From positions 1 through 35,343 of the forward strand of contig CAZFMJ010000028.1 of NCBI GenBank assembly GCA_964520045.1: a stretch of 35,343 nt of DNA, given 5' to 3'. Both the position numbers and the translations under genes were made by a program. Below, piece by piece: positions 21,171 through 31,334 of this stretch (the first letter of the stretch is position 1; every line of letters starts with the position of its first letter). Below the pieces are notes generated by a model. That model ran no database searches and was not told the origin of the DNA. It saw only the letters and a list, made by a program, of their open reading frames with translations. Source of the stretch: CAZFMJ01 sp964520045 (GTDB taxonomy: Bacteria; Elusimicrobiota; Elusimicrobia; Elusimicrobiales; CAZFMJ01).

Positions 21171-23079
21171 AACGCTTGAAAGAGCGGTATCGGAAAACGC
21201 AGTTACGGCGGAAAAATTTGAATAACTTGCTCGGCGGATTGCCGTTTCCGGACCAGTTGACGACCGCGCTGGTTATATACACCTCGGTCCACGGCAGTTT
21301 CACCGGCGCGGCGGAGGCGGTTATCGTAGACGCGGTGTCCGAATACTGAGTTTCAACCCCTGAAATATTTTTTGCCTTGGCCCTGAAATAATACGTCGAA
21401 TTGGGCTGAAGATTTCCAGCCTCGAATTCGGAGCTTGAAAGCCATCCGCTGGAAGATAAATTCTGCGTAAATCCCGCGTCCCCGGCAGTTTCAACGGAAA
21501 AACCCGTACCCTCGGCGATCGCCGAATAAACCTCTTTTTTTGCGGAAGAGCCGTCAAATCCTCCCGCGGCATAAACGGCTCCGCCCGCCGAGAACACAGA
21601 TGCAAACTGTCTGTTTGAAGGCAAAGCGGAAACAAGGGACCAGCCGCCCGCATAACCGGCCGAAGATATTTCCGATTTCCATACGGCGGACTGCGAGCTC
21701 ATCCCGTTATTGCCTCCCAAAATAAAAAGGCTGTTGCTTACGGCGGTCATTGAATGGCCGTATCTTCCTGAAGGAAGATCAGCTTCGCTTGACCATGCTC
21801 CCATTGAGCCGTCTGTTGAAACCTGAGCCTTCCATACGTTTGCTTTTGCGCTGGCTCCGTCATTTCCTCCGGTCACATAAAGCCGGCCGTCCGCTTCCGT
21901 CATCGCATGAGCGTATCTCGGAGCGGGCATATTTCCCAAAGACGTCCACGCGGAGATAAGCCCGTTTGAGCCTAAATCCGCCCTGTATACCGAACCGGTA
22001 ACTCCGCTTCCCGAAAATCCTCCTGAAATGAATATTTTTTCGCCCACGACGGAAGCTGAAAACATATAAAGCGGACCGGGAAGAGCGGCCTCGGCGATCC
22101 ATTCGCCGATTACGCCGGCTGAACTGACTCCGGCCGACCAAACCTCGGATTTCAGGCCTGAGCCGTCATACCCCCCCATCACATAGATCCTGCCTTTAAC
22201 GGAAACCGCCGAATGTCCGTATCTCGGGGCGGGCATAAAACCCGCCGGAGTCCATCCCCCCAAAGTTCCGTCGGGATTTACAACGGCGGTATATACGGAA
22301 CTGCTGTAATTAACGCCGTCCGACCCGCCTGTTATGTAAACCCTGGAGCCGGATACGGCGGAGGCATGTCCGAAAAGAGCCTTGGTCATATCGCCCGCGG
22401 ACGAAGAGCCCGCCGTCCATGCCATAGACCACGGGCCAGGATTTAAAGCCCTGTCCCAGCTTACTTTGACATTCCACGGGCCGGCGTTCGAAACATGGAA
22501 CTGCTCCGGCTTTGCGGCGCGTGTCACCGAACTTGTGTATACCTTTTCGGATATTTCGCTTTCCATATAATCTGCCCATACGGTGCTGTAATATGTGGTG
22601 TTGGGCAGAAGCCCTCCCGACCCCCATCCGGAAGAAAATGTAGTTCCGCTGGATACAAAATTTGAGACATCAGGAGCGGTGGAAAGCATTATGAGGTACG
22701 TGGTACCTTGGGGATTAGTCACATCCGTCCAATTTACGGTTGCAGTGTCTATTAAAGTTGAAAGAAAGGCAAAGCTGGAAGGAGCTATCGCTGTTTTTGA
22801 GAAAAACCCGAGTTCCACAGTTTCAGCAGAACCGCTTTGCATGCCTGAAGCCGTTTGCCCGAGAGCCCCCGCCAAACTGTATCCGCCGCCCGAAAGCTCA
22901 GTGGAACCCGCCGAAGCCCCGGCCAAATCATCGCTGATAATGATATTCCCGCCGGTTTTTGTACCGGCGGCATATAAAGGAGTAAGTTGTAAGTTGTAAG
23001 TTATAAGTGACAAAAGACCCACCCCCAAAAACATTGGGAGATTGGGGACGTTGTTTAGTTGTTTAGTTATTTCGGACAT
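21079..23079 (-). CDS. Kelch/FN3 surface protein, N-terminal fragment (frameshifted)
   Basis: The true frame runs to about 21225, after which the read-through to 21079 is out of frame. After a signal peptide (best from Met16, 23034; cleavage near LYAAG) come a beta-rich region, an FN3 (about 97-190), and a second FN3 split by a six-bladed kelch propeller. The six GG kelch turns fall at residues 251, 302, 353, 404, 455 and 506, exactly 51 apart. The split FN3 resumes at about 523 (GTGFSVETAG ... LQPNSTYYFRAKAKN). Removing one T in AAGTTATTC joins the C-terminal frame to give a protein of about 1540 residues. The first 39 codons overlap the end of the transposase, its inverted repeat and a GTAAGTT heptamer array. 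Role: exported surface or adhesion protein, ligand unknown. Confidence 0.85.
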   Translation of the reverse strand: MSEITKQLNNVPNLPMFLGVGLLSLITYNLQLTPLYAAGTKTGGNIIISDDLAGASAGSTELSGGGYSLAGALGQTASGMQSGSAETVELGFFSKTAIAPSSFAFLSTLIDTATVNWTDVTNPQGTTYLIMLSTAPDVSNFVSSGTTFSSGWGSGGLLPNTTYYSTVWADYMESEISEKVYTSSVTRAAKPEQFHVSNAGPWNVKVSWDRALNPGPWSMAWTAGSSSAGDMTKALFGHASAVSGSRVYITGGSDGVNYSSSVYTAVVNPDGTLGGWTPAGFMPAPRYGHSAVSVKGRIYVMGGYDGSGLKSEVWSAGVSSAGVIGEWIAEAALPGPLYMFSASVVGEKIFISGGFSGSGVTGSVYRADLGSNGLISAWTSLGNMPAPRYAHAMTEADGRLYVTGGNDGASAKANVWKAQVSTDGSMGAWSSEADLPSGRYGHSMTAVSNSLFILGGNNGMSSQSAVWKSEISSAGYAGGWSLVSALPSNRQFASVFSAGGAVYAAGGFDGSSAKKEVYSAIAEGTGFSVETAGDAGFTQNLSSSGWLSSSEFEAGNLQPNSTYYFRAKAKNISGVETQYSDTASTITASAAPVKLPWTEVYITSAVVNWSGNGNPPSKLFKFFRRNCVFRYRSFKRFVHRTFRIYHLLRQSPGIQQLRSAHRVCIS
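22979..23008. repeat. GTAAGTT heptamer array within signal-peptide codons
   Basis: Three tandem units (GTAAGTT, GTAAGTT, ATAAGTG with spacer T) lie inside the signal-peptide coding region of the kelch protein. Read on the minus strand they encode ITYNLQLT. Confidence 0.6.
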
Positions 23080-24054
23080 ACACCCTCAACAATACTTCTT
23101 CCTTTTTGCGCTAGCAGAGAAACCGCGCCACAGCTTATTTTTAGTTCCCTCATTAGCTCAGCGCCGCTTACGCCTCCCTTTTCTTTCTTTAAATGACAAT
23201 ATATAGCGCGGGCTTGCGATATATGCCTCTGCCGACTGCCGCTTAAAATCTCTTTTTCGGTTACGCCTGTCCTGTTTTCTATTTCCCTGACAATTTCTTC
23301 ATGTGACATTTTTTCTATTTGTCCGCCTTCCGCCAACTTTAAAATATTTTCCACAAATGCGCCGGCTCCCAAAATACGCTCATCGGACATTTCTTTTTCA
23401 GCAGTGCCTCTTAAGCTTAAAACATTCGCGAGTCCCCCCATACTCTTTATCAATCCCCCTCCGGAATATTCCCCTCCTTTATATCTATCTTTGCGGTCTC
23501 TTATAAAATCTTCATATTTCTGCGCGGCATTTTCTCTATCATTTCCGAAATGACTTAAAACATAGTTGCATTCAAGAAATTCTGCTTTATTTCTTCCCAT
23601 TAAAGCCCCGNNNNNNNNNNTCCAACTCTCCCAAATTGAGAACCAGTCCAGCTCTTAACGGATTTAGGTGAATATATGCCACAAGTTCCCTGAGATACTC
23701 ATCTTCATCACACAATATCCCTTTATACCGATTCTGAAATAAATGACCTGTTCGCCTATGCCGGATGTTAAAGTATGTTGCATATCCGCTCATCAGACGT
23801 CGCATCAGTTCTGCAAGAGGCCTTTTCCCTCGTAATATCAGTAAATGAAAATGATTCGGCATTAAACACCATGCCAAGCATTTGTTTTCAGTTTTTTCCA
23901 GTGCGGTTTTCAGCCTGGAAAGAAAATCCTCATAATCCTTCCCATCTGCAAATACCCTCCGCCGCTCTATCCCGCGGGCTATAATATGATATAAAAACCC
24001 TTCAAAATCTATCCTCGGTTGTCTTGGCATAATTATTACGATTACGCGCAACAA
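23067..24054 (-). CDS. REP-associated tyrosine transposase (Y1_Tnp), interrupted by a 10-N gap
   Basis: This is one transposase gene split by unknown bases at 23611-23620. The N-terminal part (from ATG 24054, or Met10 in MPRQPRIDFEG) contains the Y1 fold with the HUH motif MPNHFHLL, RRTGHLFQNRYKG, and YLRELVAYIHLNPLRAG, where the Tyr nucleophile is expected. The C-terminal part (read from 23610 down) has CNYVLSHFG, KYEDFIRDR and a DnaA-C/HTH-like tail (ILSGSRQRHISQARAIYCHL). Deleting the Ns keeps frame (325 residues). The conserved residues usually found just before ALMG are missing, so the gap probably hides several codons. Such enzymes cut single-stranded DNA at hairpin repeats. The last 13 nt overlap the 5' end of the kelch frame. 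Confidence 0.88.
23611..23620. other. Assembly gap (10 N)
   Basis: Ten unknown bases lie inside the transposase gene. The frame is kept if they are removed, but a conserved motif is then lost. Confidence 0.99.
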
Positions 24055-24077
24055 CTAAAAAACTAAACAACGTCCCC

Positions 24078-24109
24078 TCTTATTCTCTTATTCTCTTATT
24101 CTCTTATTT
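24078..24109. repeat. CTCTTATT octamer tandem repeat
   Basis: Four exact tandem copies of CTCTTATT abut the right inverted repeat of the RAYT element. They overlap the stop codon of the DUF1566 gene. Confidence 0.85.
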
Positions 24110-24745
24110 AGGGCCTCCACGCACACAGCGCACGTTGCCGTAAAGCGTCGTCTTCGAAGATTGATACACGTAAGCCACGTTGAAGTTCGGGCTCAACGCT
24201 AGTGTAGGGTTTACAACATCGGTTGTTGATGTCCAATATCCAATATCAATTTTCGTATTTGGAAAATATGTGGTGTTTATGTATGGGGGAACGGCCGCAC
24301 CGTAATTTATTATGCTCATTAACTCGTTCACATTGGGCAGACGCCAATCATTGTAACCACCAGGAGTGGTTAGTCCTGTGCATTGTAATAAAGCAGGCAT
24401 CCATAGGTATGTCGCGGCCGTGCCGGTACAAGTCGCGTCATTATTCTGTCCCTCGGAGCATTTTTTCCACATCAAACCTGTTCTATTATCAGTTATGGTG
24501 AAGTCGCCATTATCCCTATAACTGGGCTGGGTGGCGCTGGGATTATAAGACCCGTCCTGTTCAGAGTCGGCGCCGTGAGCGGGACAGGCTATTTCGGTGC
24601 TGGTGTTGTAGCACTTTGTCTGTCCTGTATCAGGAAGCGGATAGCTCTGTCCGAAAACATATGTTTTAACATCCGCCGCGCAAGCCGGCCCGGCGCTGAC
24701 GCACACACCCAGCGTGACTGCAAGCAAAATAAATTTATATTTCAT
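24104..24745 (-). CDS. Secreted DUF1566 (Lcl C-terminal) domain protein
   Basis: A 213-residue exported protein. The signal peptide spans about 1-23 (cleavage near ACAAD). The DUF1566/Lcl C-terminal domain covers about 75-210 with its standard landmarks: DNRTGLMWKKC, GGYNDWRLPNVNELMSII, YWTSTT and NVRCVRGG. Several Cys in the mature part could pair. The domain is C-type-lectin-like and is common in surface proteins of environmental bacteria, so glycan or ligand binding is likely but not shown. The start has an AGAGGA Shine-Dalgarno. The stop codon falls within the octamer repeat. It lies between the transposon and the giant fibre genes and shares their orientation. Confidence 0.9.
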   Translation of the reverse strand: MKYKFILLAVTLGVCVSAGPACAADVKTYVFGQSYPLPDTGQTKCYNTSTEIACPAHGADSEQDGSYNPSATQPSYRDNGDFTITDNRTGLMWKKCSEGQNNDATCTGTAATYLWMPALLQCTGLTTPGGYNDWRLPNVNELMSIINYGAAVPPYINTTYFPNTKIDIGYWTSTTDVVNPTLALSPNFNVAYVYQSSKTTLYGNVRCVRGGPK

Positions 24746-24782
24746 CTGTTTCCTCTCTTTGTCTTAATCTTCCCAAATCTCC

Positions 24783-24826
24783 TCCCCGCTTCTTCAGCCC
24801 TCAGCCTTCTGTCTTCAGCCTATTCC
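24783..24826. repeat. Heptamer array, GGCTGAA family (reverse orientation)
   Basis: TTCAGCC, CTCAGCC, TTCTGTC, TTCAGCC, TATTCCC units lie between the DUF1566 start and the stop of giant fibre gene 1. It is related to 12205-12265. Confidence 0.6.
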
Positions 24827-24827
24827 C

Positions 24828-27800
24828 CTACGGTCCCGTTGTTGTCCATGTTCCTACGGCTCCGATTATAATCCACTGCGTTTCAGTTATCAGCCGTAGA
24901 GTTATGCTGGCATAAGAGGCATCATTGCTGTAAATAGTAGCTCCGAAGCCGGAATCCATAATTTTGTCACCAGCGCCGGCGAGTATAGTTACTTTCCCTA
25001 AACCAAGTCTAACGATTGTAAACTGTGCGCCTATATCAATGGCACTGACGGATGGAAGATTGTATTGAATGTCGGCGGTGCCTGTGGATGTGAAGGTTTT
25101 TCCAAAATCGGAAATAAATAGGGTAATAGGGCTCACCGGAGAATCACCCATATCCCGCACTATATATTTTCCGATGGTAACGGCGCCCATTGTTGATACT
25201 AACAGATGATAACTTGTCGCACTGCTGCCGACACGCAGGGTGTATGAGTCGGCCGCTCTGGCATTATGAATGTCCAGTTTTGCCAAAGGATTCGATGTCC
25301 CTATGCCTACGTTTCCATAAGACGACACGTACAGCCCATATCCGCCTGTTGTATGACTGGCGATGAAAAGGGGCTGATTATCGAGACCAACCACATGGAG
25401 TTTGGCTTGAGGCGAAACACCGATGCCCACCTTGCCTTGAGCTTTTTGGTAAACAAATCTGGAATCTCCACCGAATGAAGCGCCTCCGTCATTAAACTGC
25501 ACAAAGGTATCGTTTCCGCCCGGGACCCCTCCTCCGCCAAGAGGCTGCCATCCCATGCCGTTATATCCCAAAAACTGGTTACTCGCAGTATTAAAATACA
25601 TCATTCCGGGCATATTGGGAGGTGGATTTTGCTGCGGTGAAAGTATAAGCCCCCCCGTAGATATATCTACCCGCGCATTAGGCATGGAAGTCCCTATCCC
25701 AATATTACCTACTTGATCGACAACAAAATTAGGAACCGCTCCAGCGGTGTTTGGCTCAGTACTCACAAAAAGACTATAGCGCATTCCTGCATTCCCAATA
25801 CCCTGTATATTAAGTTTGCTTTGCTGAGGCGTAGGGGGATTTAGCCCGATAACAACTAAATCGCTCGGGGTAGTTAAGCTTACAAACGGGGAAGCGGATG
25901 TCCAACCTCCGCCAGAAAATGCTGTCACATCTAACTGTACCCATCCCAAACCGTTATATCCATAAAAATTGTCGGTGTCGAATTTAATTGTACCTGCCAC
26001 AAGAGGCGTAAGTGATGTATCATTCCCGACACGGATCGTTCCATTAATTAACACTCTTTCAGCAGTAAACATCACGCTTGAAGACCTTACTTCAAATCCG
26101 CCCATTGAGCGGACAAGAAACTTATTGGGGACATTGTTTACTAACCCCAGCATTGAACCATCATAATCTGCCCAAGTAAATGTGCCTTGCGCAGTAGAAC
26201 TTGAATAATATCCGCCGGCAAATGAATAATCCCCGCTGGCAATATTATTTTCACCACCAAGAACTGCAGAATATTGACCAATCGCCTCATTATAGTATCC
26301 ACCACCAACTACCGCAAACATTCCTGCTCCTGCCTTATTAAACCCTCCCCCGCCGACAAAAGACATGTATCCACTTGCCTCATTATTTTGTCCACCAACA
26401 ACAACAGAAGCTTCACCGTTTGCACTATTAACATTTCCTCCCCCCACGTGAGAATATGCGCCAAAAACTGCATTTTTTTTCCCACCACCAATACTTGAAA
26501 AATCACCACTTGCAATATTTCTGTCCGAAATTGGACTATTGCCGCCACCAGCAATAACAGAATGCTCGCCTAACGCCATATTATTTCTTCCTCCGCCGAC
26601 AAATGCGCCGATGTTTGAGGCAAAATTATTCATTCCGCCCGCAACCGTCGCGGACTGACTGCTGGCAGTGTTTTGGTATCCTCCGCCTACTGTGGCGAAT
26701 GGAAAATCTGCAATAAGATTATAATCACCCGTTCTGCTATACTGTCCGAGATTAACATGCGTAGTAGATGCTTGAACTCCATAGGCATTGCTTCCCATGC
26801 GCATAAGCAGGCCATTGAACTCAATAGAAGCTGTGCTTGTTAATATCATCCTATCCAGTAATCCAGTGCCGGAATCACGCGCTGTTTTGAATATAAGCGC
26901 TCCTCCAATGCCGCCGCCTCCGCTTCCAGGTTTTCCCCCCGCAAATACCAAACTCGACCCATGTTTATTCCCGCCGATATTATCTCCGCCTGATGCGCTT
27001 ATTATAACAGTCCCTGACGATGGAGCGCTTACCCCGCGGCCCACATAAATTTCCCTTATGCTTGTATCGCCGGATGCGGTATTACTACTGCCTATTACCA
27101 TTTGGTTGCTGGCATTTATTATCGCGCCATACCCCAATGCAATTGAATAATTCCAATTTGACACTCCCGCGACATCAGTATATGCGCCTAAAAATGTATT
27201 ACTAGAACCAGTGACGTTGTTATAACCGGCATTGTTTCCAATCGCTATATTGGAAAATCCTATTGTATTTTTATAGCCAGCTTCTTTCCCAAGAAATATA
27301 TTATAACCACCGATACTAATAGAAGGTTCCCCGTATCCGGCTTGATAACCCAGCAAAATATTACCAGATCCTCTATTAAAGTATCCCGTGTAGTAGCCTG
27401 TAAATATATTATAGCTTCCAATAACACTAGCACTCCCAAAACCTGCCGCATTCCCTGTAAAAATATTATGCGACCCCGACTGGGGACTTAAGCCCACTTG
27501 ATTTCCAATAAAAATATTATACGATCCATCAGCATTATTCTTGCCTGCTTCATATCCGGTAAAAATATTATTTTGCCCGGTCATAGTAGTATTGCCGGCA
27601 TTGCCGAAAAGCAAATTACTACCTACCATTGTCGCGATAGTGCTTCCGCGCACTAAATACGCACGTGAAACATTCACGTCACTGCTTACGTCAAGGCCGT
27701 AAACGATCGGCGTCACCTTGCCCACGCTTACAGACCCCCAGGAAGAGACAACAAGTCCGTATCCTCCGGTAGTATGGCTGGCAATTAACAACGGCTGTTG

Positions 27801-30800
27801 AACGATTCCATCTCCGTATATATGCAAATTAGCCCTAGGAGTGCCTGTGCCTATTCCAACTGCGTTATTTGTCTGGTTATAAATAAATGTACTATTACCC
27901 TTAATATCTCCGCCCCAATTAAATTGTATGCTTCCGTTTACACCGCCTGGTACAATGGGCATTTCACCTATAAACTTCCTGGCATATACATGCCCTTCGC
28001 CTGTAACCCTGAAAAGATGTGGACTGGCATCGCCGGTTGAAACAATCAGTATGTCCCCTCTCCATCCCAGTCCGGAAGAAACATGCAGAGTCGCCTGCGG
28101 AACGCCTGTGCTTATACCCACTGCTCCGGAACTTAAAATTACCATTCTGTCCAGCAATCCGGCGCTATAATTAGGCGCTGTTTTGAATATAAGACTTCCT
28201 CCGATCGCTGAACCGCTTCCTGCTTTTCCTCCGGCAAGTATTAAATGCCCGCCCGCAACGCCGGCCCCTTGACCGCCCGTGGCATTTATCGTTGTGGAAC
28301 TTGGAGAAGGCGATGTTACTCCCTCTCCTATGTATATGTCATTTACCCAACTGGAAGTCTGACTGCTTCCTATCACAAGCTGATTATTACCTGTAATTAC
28401 GGCTCCCGCGCCTAATGCTATGGAATTACTATAATTACTGCCGGTATTAGTATTTGCCCCTACAAAAGTGTTACTGCTTCCGGTCACGTTCGAATAACCG
28501 GACCTATAACCGAAAAACGCATTTGATTGGCCGGTATCATTGTTATACCCGGAATTTGCGCCCACAAATGTGTTGCTACTACTGCTACTGCCACTATAAC
28601 CAAATCCAGCCCCGTTCCCCACATAAACATTATTTCCGCCATCAAGATTATAAAAACCAGCCTCGCTCCCTATAGAAACGTTTTTGTAAGCGTTTCTGTT
28701 ATACCTCCCCGCGTTTAGGCCGATATAAACGTTATAACTACTATCATCCCCCTGCGCCATGTTTCCTCTACCAGCCCCAAGACCAATAAAAACATTAAAA
28801 TCTCCACCGGTCACTAACTCTCCGGCTTTCTCTCCTACAAGAATATTATTGAGACCGGTAATATCCGAATTCCCAGCCCCGCCTAAAAGCAGACTCGGAC
28901 CGACTGTAAAATTACCGACCATCGCAGCTAACGTTCTCCTCTGTATGAGGTACTCCCTGCTCACATTCACGTCACTGCTTACGTCAAGACCGTAAATACT
29001 CGGTTCAGCCTTGCCCACGCTTACAGACCCCCAGGAAGAAACAATAAGTCCGTATCCGCCGGTAGTATGACTGGCAATCAACAATGGCGTCGGGTCTTGC
29101 CCGTATATGTGAAGATTAGCGCTGGGGGTACCCGTGCCTATTCCTACGGCATTATTGCTGTAGCTATATACAAATTCCGCTTCGCCCTGTAATTGTGAAC
29201 CAGAGTTATACTGTATGCTCTTGTTAACTCCCTTTGCTATTCCAGTGAGTCCCGCTCCGCTTCCGTAATGCGCACCATCAAAAAATGCCGCTTTTACTCC
29301 GCCTGTGCCGCCGACTCTTATTCCCGACGATGTCATTATGCTGTATTGATTATTCCCTGATCCGGTAAACGTGCCGGTTCCGGCCTGCACCAGCCCGGCA
29401 TTTATTGTCCCGGCCGGCATTGTTATACCGGAACTGAGTTTTAGGCTGTATCCATCCGAACCTATAGCATTAACCGTTATTGAGGATATAAATGTCTTGG
29501 TTCCCGATATTACCTGATTATTGATTGTCAGCACAACATTTGAAGATAATGCAACATCTTGAATATTAGTCAGTTTAGAGCCGTCACCCACAAAATACCA
29601 TCCGCTCGCTACATAAATATTTCCTGTTTTAACATTAATACCCGAAGAAGTCTCTATGCTGTACTGAGTGCCTGTGTTTGTGAAAGTTCCGCTTGAAGCG
29701 GTGATATTGGCCTGGCTGAAGATGTTGTAAGTCTTCATGTTCAGGGTCGTGGTAGCCACATGATTGCCTAAATCATCACCCTGAACATTGGTAAGTTTTG
29801 AGCCGTCGCCTACAAAATAACCGCCTAGTCCGACATAGATATTGCCGGCCTGCGACCTGATGCCCGAGGAAGCGTCGATGCCGTAAACGGAACTGCCTGT
29901 GCCGGTGAAGGTTCCGCTAGAGGCCGTGACGTTGGCCTGGCTGAATATATTGTAAGTCTTCATGTTCAGCGTTGTCGTAGCCACATGATTGCCGAGATTA
30001 TCGTATGTGCCCGGCACTCCGGTGAGTCCCGCTCCGCTTCCGTAATGCGCACCATCAAAAAAAGCCGCTTTTACTCCGCCTGAGCCGCCGACTCTTATTC
30101 CCGACGATGTCATTATGCTGTATTGATTATTACCGGATCCGGTAAACGTGCCGGTTCCAGCCTGCACAAGCCCGACATTTATTGTACCGGCAGGCATTGT
30201 TATACCGGAACTGAGTTTTAGGCTATATCCATCCGAACCTATAGCATTAACCGTTATTGAGGATATAAATGTCTTGGTGCCTGATATGACTTGATTGTTG
30301 ATTGTCAGCACAACATTTGAAGATAATGCAACATCTTGAATATTAGTCAGTTNNNNNNNNNNNNNNNNNNNNNNNNNNNNNNNNNNNNNNNNNNNNNNNN
30401 NNNNNNNNNNNNNNNNNNNNNNNNNNNNNNNNNNNNNNNNNNNNNNNNNNNNTAGAGCCGTTACCCACAAAATATCCGCCTCCGGCTACGTAAATATTTC
30501 CCCCTTTGATATTGACGCCCGACGATGTTTCTACGCTGTATTGAGCGCCTGTGTTTGTGAAAGTTCCGCTTGAAGCGGTGATATTGGCCTGGCCGAATAT
30601 GTTATAAGTCCTCATGTTCAGGGTCGTGGTAGCCACATGATTGCCTAGATTGTCACCCTGAACTGATAGGTTTGACAAGCCAGAACCATCGCCGACAAAA
30701 TAAGGGGCTTTTATTATGCCTGCATTGGCGATAATGCCCGAAGAAGTTTCTATGCTGTATTGGGTATCACCGACAGCCGTGAAAGTTCCGCTTGAGGCTC

Positions 30801-31089
30801 TCAGTCCGCTCCAGAAATAAGCCCTGTCCGTGACTTCAAGATGTTTCTGGACAAAAAGGCTGGCTGTGCTTACCGACAGAAGAGGCTGGTTCCCCACCGT
30901 TGTTGTGCCGATGAATGTCAAACCCCAGAAATGAACGTCGGGATCGGAAGGACCGCCTTCTACGCCCTGCACTGTGAGGTCGTCATTACTGTACATCTCA
31001 TAGCCTATGTCAGCAGATTTCGCGGGCAAAGCAAATAATGCCAGCATAATTGCGCTAAAAGTTATTTTAACAAGCAATTTATTTTTCAT
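24828..31089 (-). CDS. Giant secreted fibre/adhesin-like repeat protein 1
   Basis: A single gene of about 2050 residues once the N-gap (30353-30452) is discounted. The signal peptide is about 1-25 (PAKSA). The N-terminal third is tandem units of about 75 residues containing NLGNHVATTTLNM, SSGTFT, YSIETSSGI and YFVGDGSKLTN. The middle has 'GIGTGTPSANLHIYG' modules and two long 'NIFIGNQVG / NVYVGNGAGF' arrays (about 28480-28880 and 27200-27610). It is followed by YadA-head-like ASGxYSxVxGGxxN repeats (about 26160-26720). The C-terminus (VGIGTSNPLAKLDIHNARAA to the end) has no membrane anchor. Such repeats form beta-solenoid or trimeric fibres in tail-fibre and YadA-like proteins. A surface fibre or adhesin is likely; the secretion route is unknown. 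A GGAG Shine-Dalgarno precedes ATG 31089. Confidence 0.88.
29245..29573. repeat. Near-identical internal repeat, copy A (about 330 bp)
   Basis: This stretch of fibre gene 1 is almost identical to 30022-30352, with only scattered third-position changes. It extends through CAGTT, where copy B meets the N-gap; here CAGTT is followed directly by TAGAGCCG. Confidence 0.85.
30022..30352. repeat. Near-identical internal repeat, copy B, ending at N-gap
   Basis: The second copy of the 29245-29573 unit. It ends precisely at the 100-N gap, which indicates that assembly failed in this repeat. Confidence 0.85.
30353..30452. other. Assembly gap (100 N)
   Basis: Exactly 100 Ns, a standard placeholder for unknown length. 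Deleting it restores one open frame through 24828-31089 (6162 nt, divisible by 3). It also rebuilds the CAGTT-TAGAGCCG junction seen in copy A. Confidence 0.99.
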
Positions 31090-31110
31090 ATTTTTTTACT
31101 CCTATCCTCA

Positions 31111-31174
31111 TAATTTTATCGGATAATTCCACACTTAACAATACCGAAAATATTTACCGCATAAAGCGCATAAG
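31111..31174. repeat. 64-bp direct repeat, left copy
   Basis: Matches 31993-32056 at 58 of 64 positions; all six differences are transitions. It lies in the leader of fibre gene 1, just upstream of its Shine-Dalgarno. Confidence 0.9.
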
Positions 31175-31202
31175 TCACATAATTCAGGGCGCCAGACAGG
31201 GG

Positions 31203-31275
31203 AAGGTCACCTGTCACCAACTGCTCACACACTCTCTTACTTGCTCACTTAATCGCTTCTTTCTCCCGTCCGCCA
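31203..31275. repeat. 7-nt periodic array (GTCACC/GCTCAC-like)
   Basis: GGTCACC, TGTCACC, AACTGCTCAC, ACTTGCTCAC units pass into CCCGTCCGCC. They fill the spacer between the left direct repeat and the vapB promoter. A shorter related stretch follows the right repeat (32081-32088). Confidence 0.45.
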
Positions 31276-31297
31276 TTTTTCGTCCATTTCAGGCCGC

Positions 31298-31333
31298 TTG
31301 ACACAAAATGCGGCACTGATGTATACTATACAT
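31298..31333 (+). promoter_or_regulatory. vapBC promoter with palindromic operator
   Basis: A perfect TTGACA (31298-31303) is followed after 18 nt by TATACT (31322-31327). The -10 is centred in a perfect 15-nt palindrome, ATGTATACTATACAT (31319-31333), which is a natural operator for the RHH antitoxin. The start codon at 31335 is only 7 nt from the -10, so the transcript would be leaderless. Confidence 0.75.
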
Positions 31334-31334
31334 T

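Larger units (their letters stand above)
23044..24077. mobile_element. RAYT-type element bounded by 17-28-bp inverted repeats
   Basis: GGGGACGTTGTTTAGTT at 23044-23060 is repeated exactly inverted at 24061-24077. The match continues inward with mismatches to about 28 bp. Between them lies one Y1-transposase gene. RAYTs normally act on REP hairpins and IS200-type ends are subterminal hairpins, so flanking linear inverted repeats are noteworthy. Clean target duplications are not seen. Confidence 0.65.

Noticed and set aside
30343..30470. Two separate fibre genes divided at the N-gap
   Set aside because: Removing the 100 Ns gives one continuous frame with matching repeat content on both sides, so I treat it as one gene.
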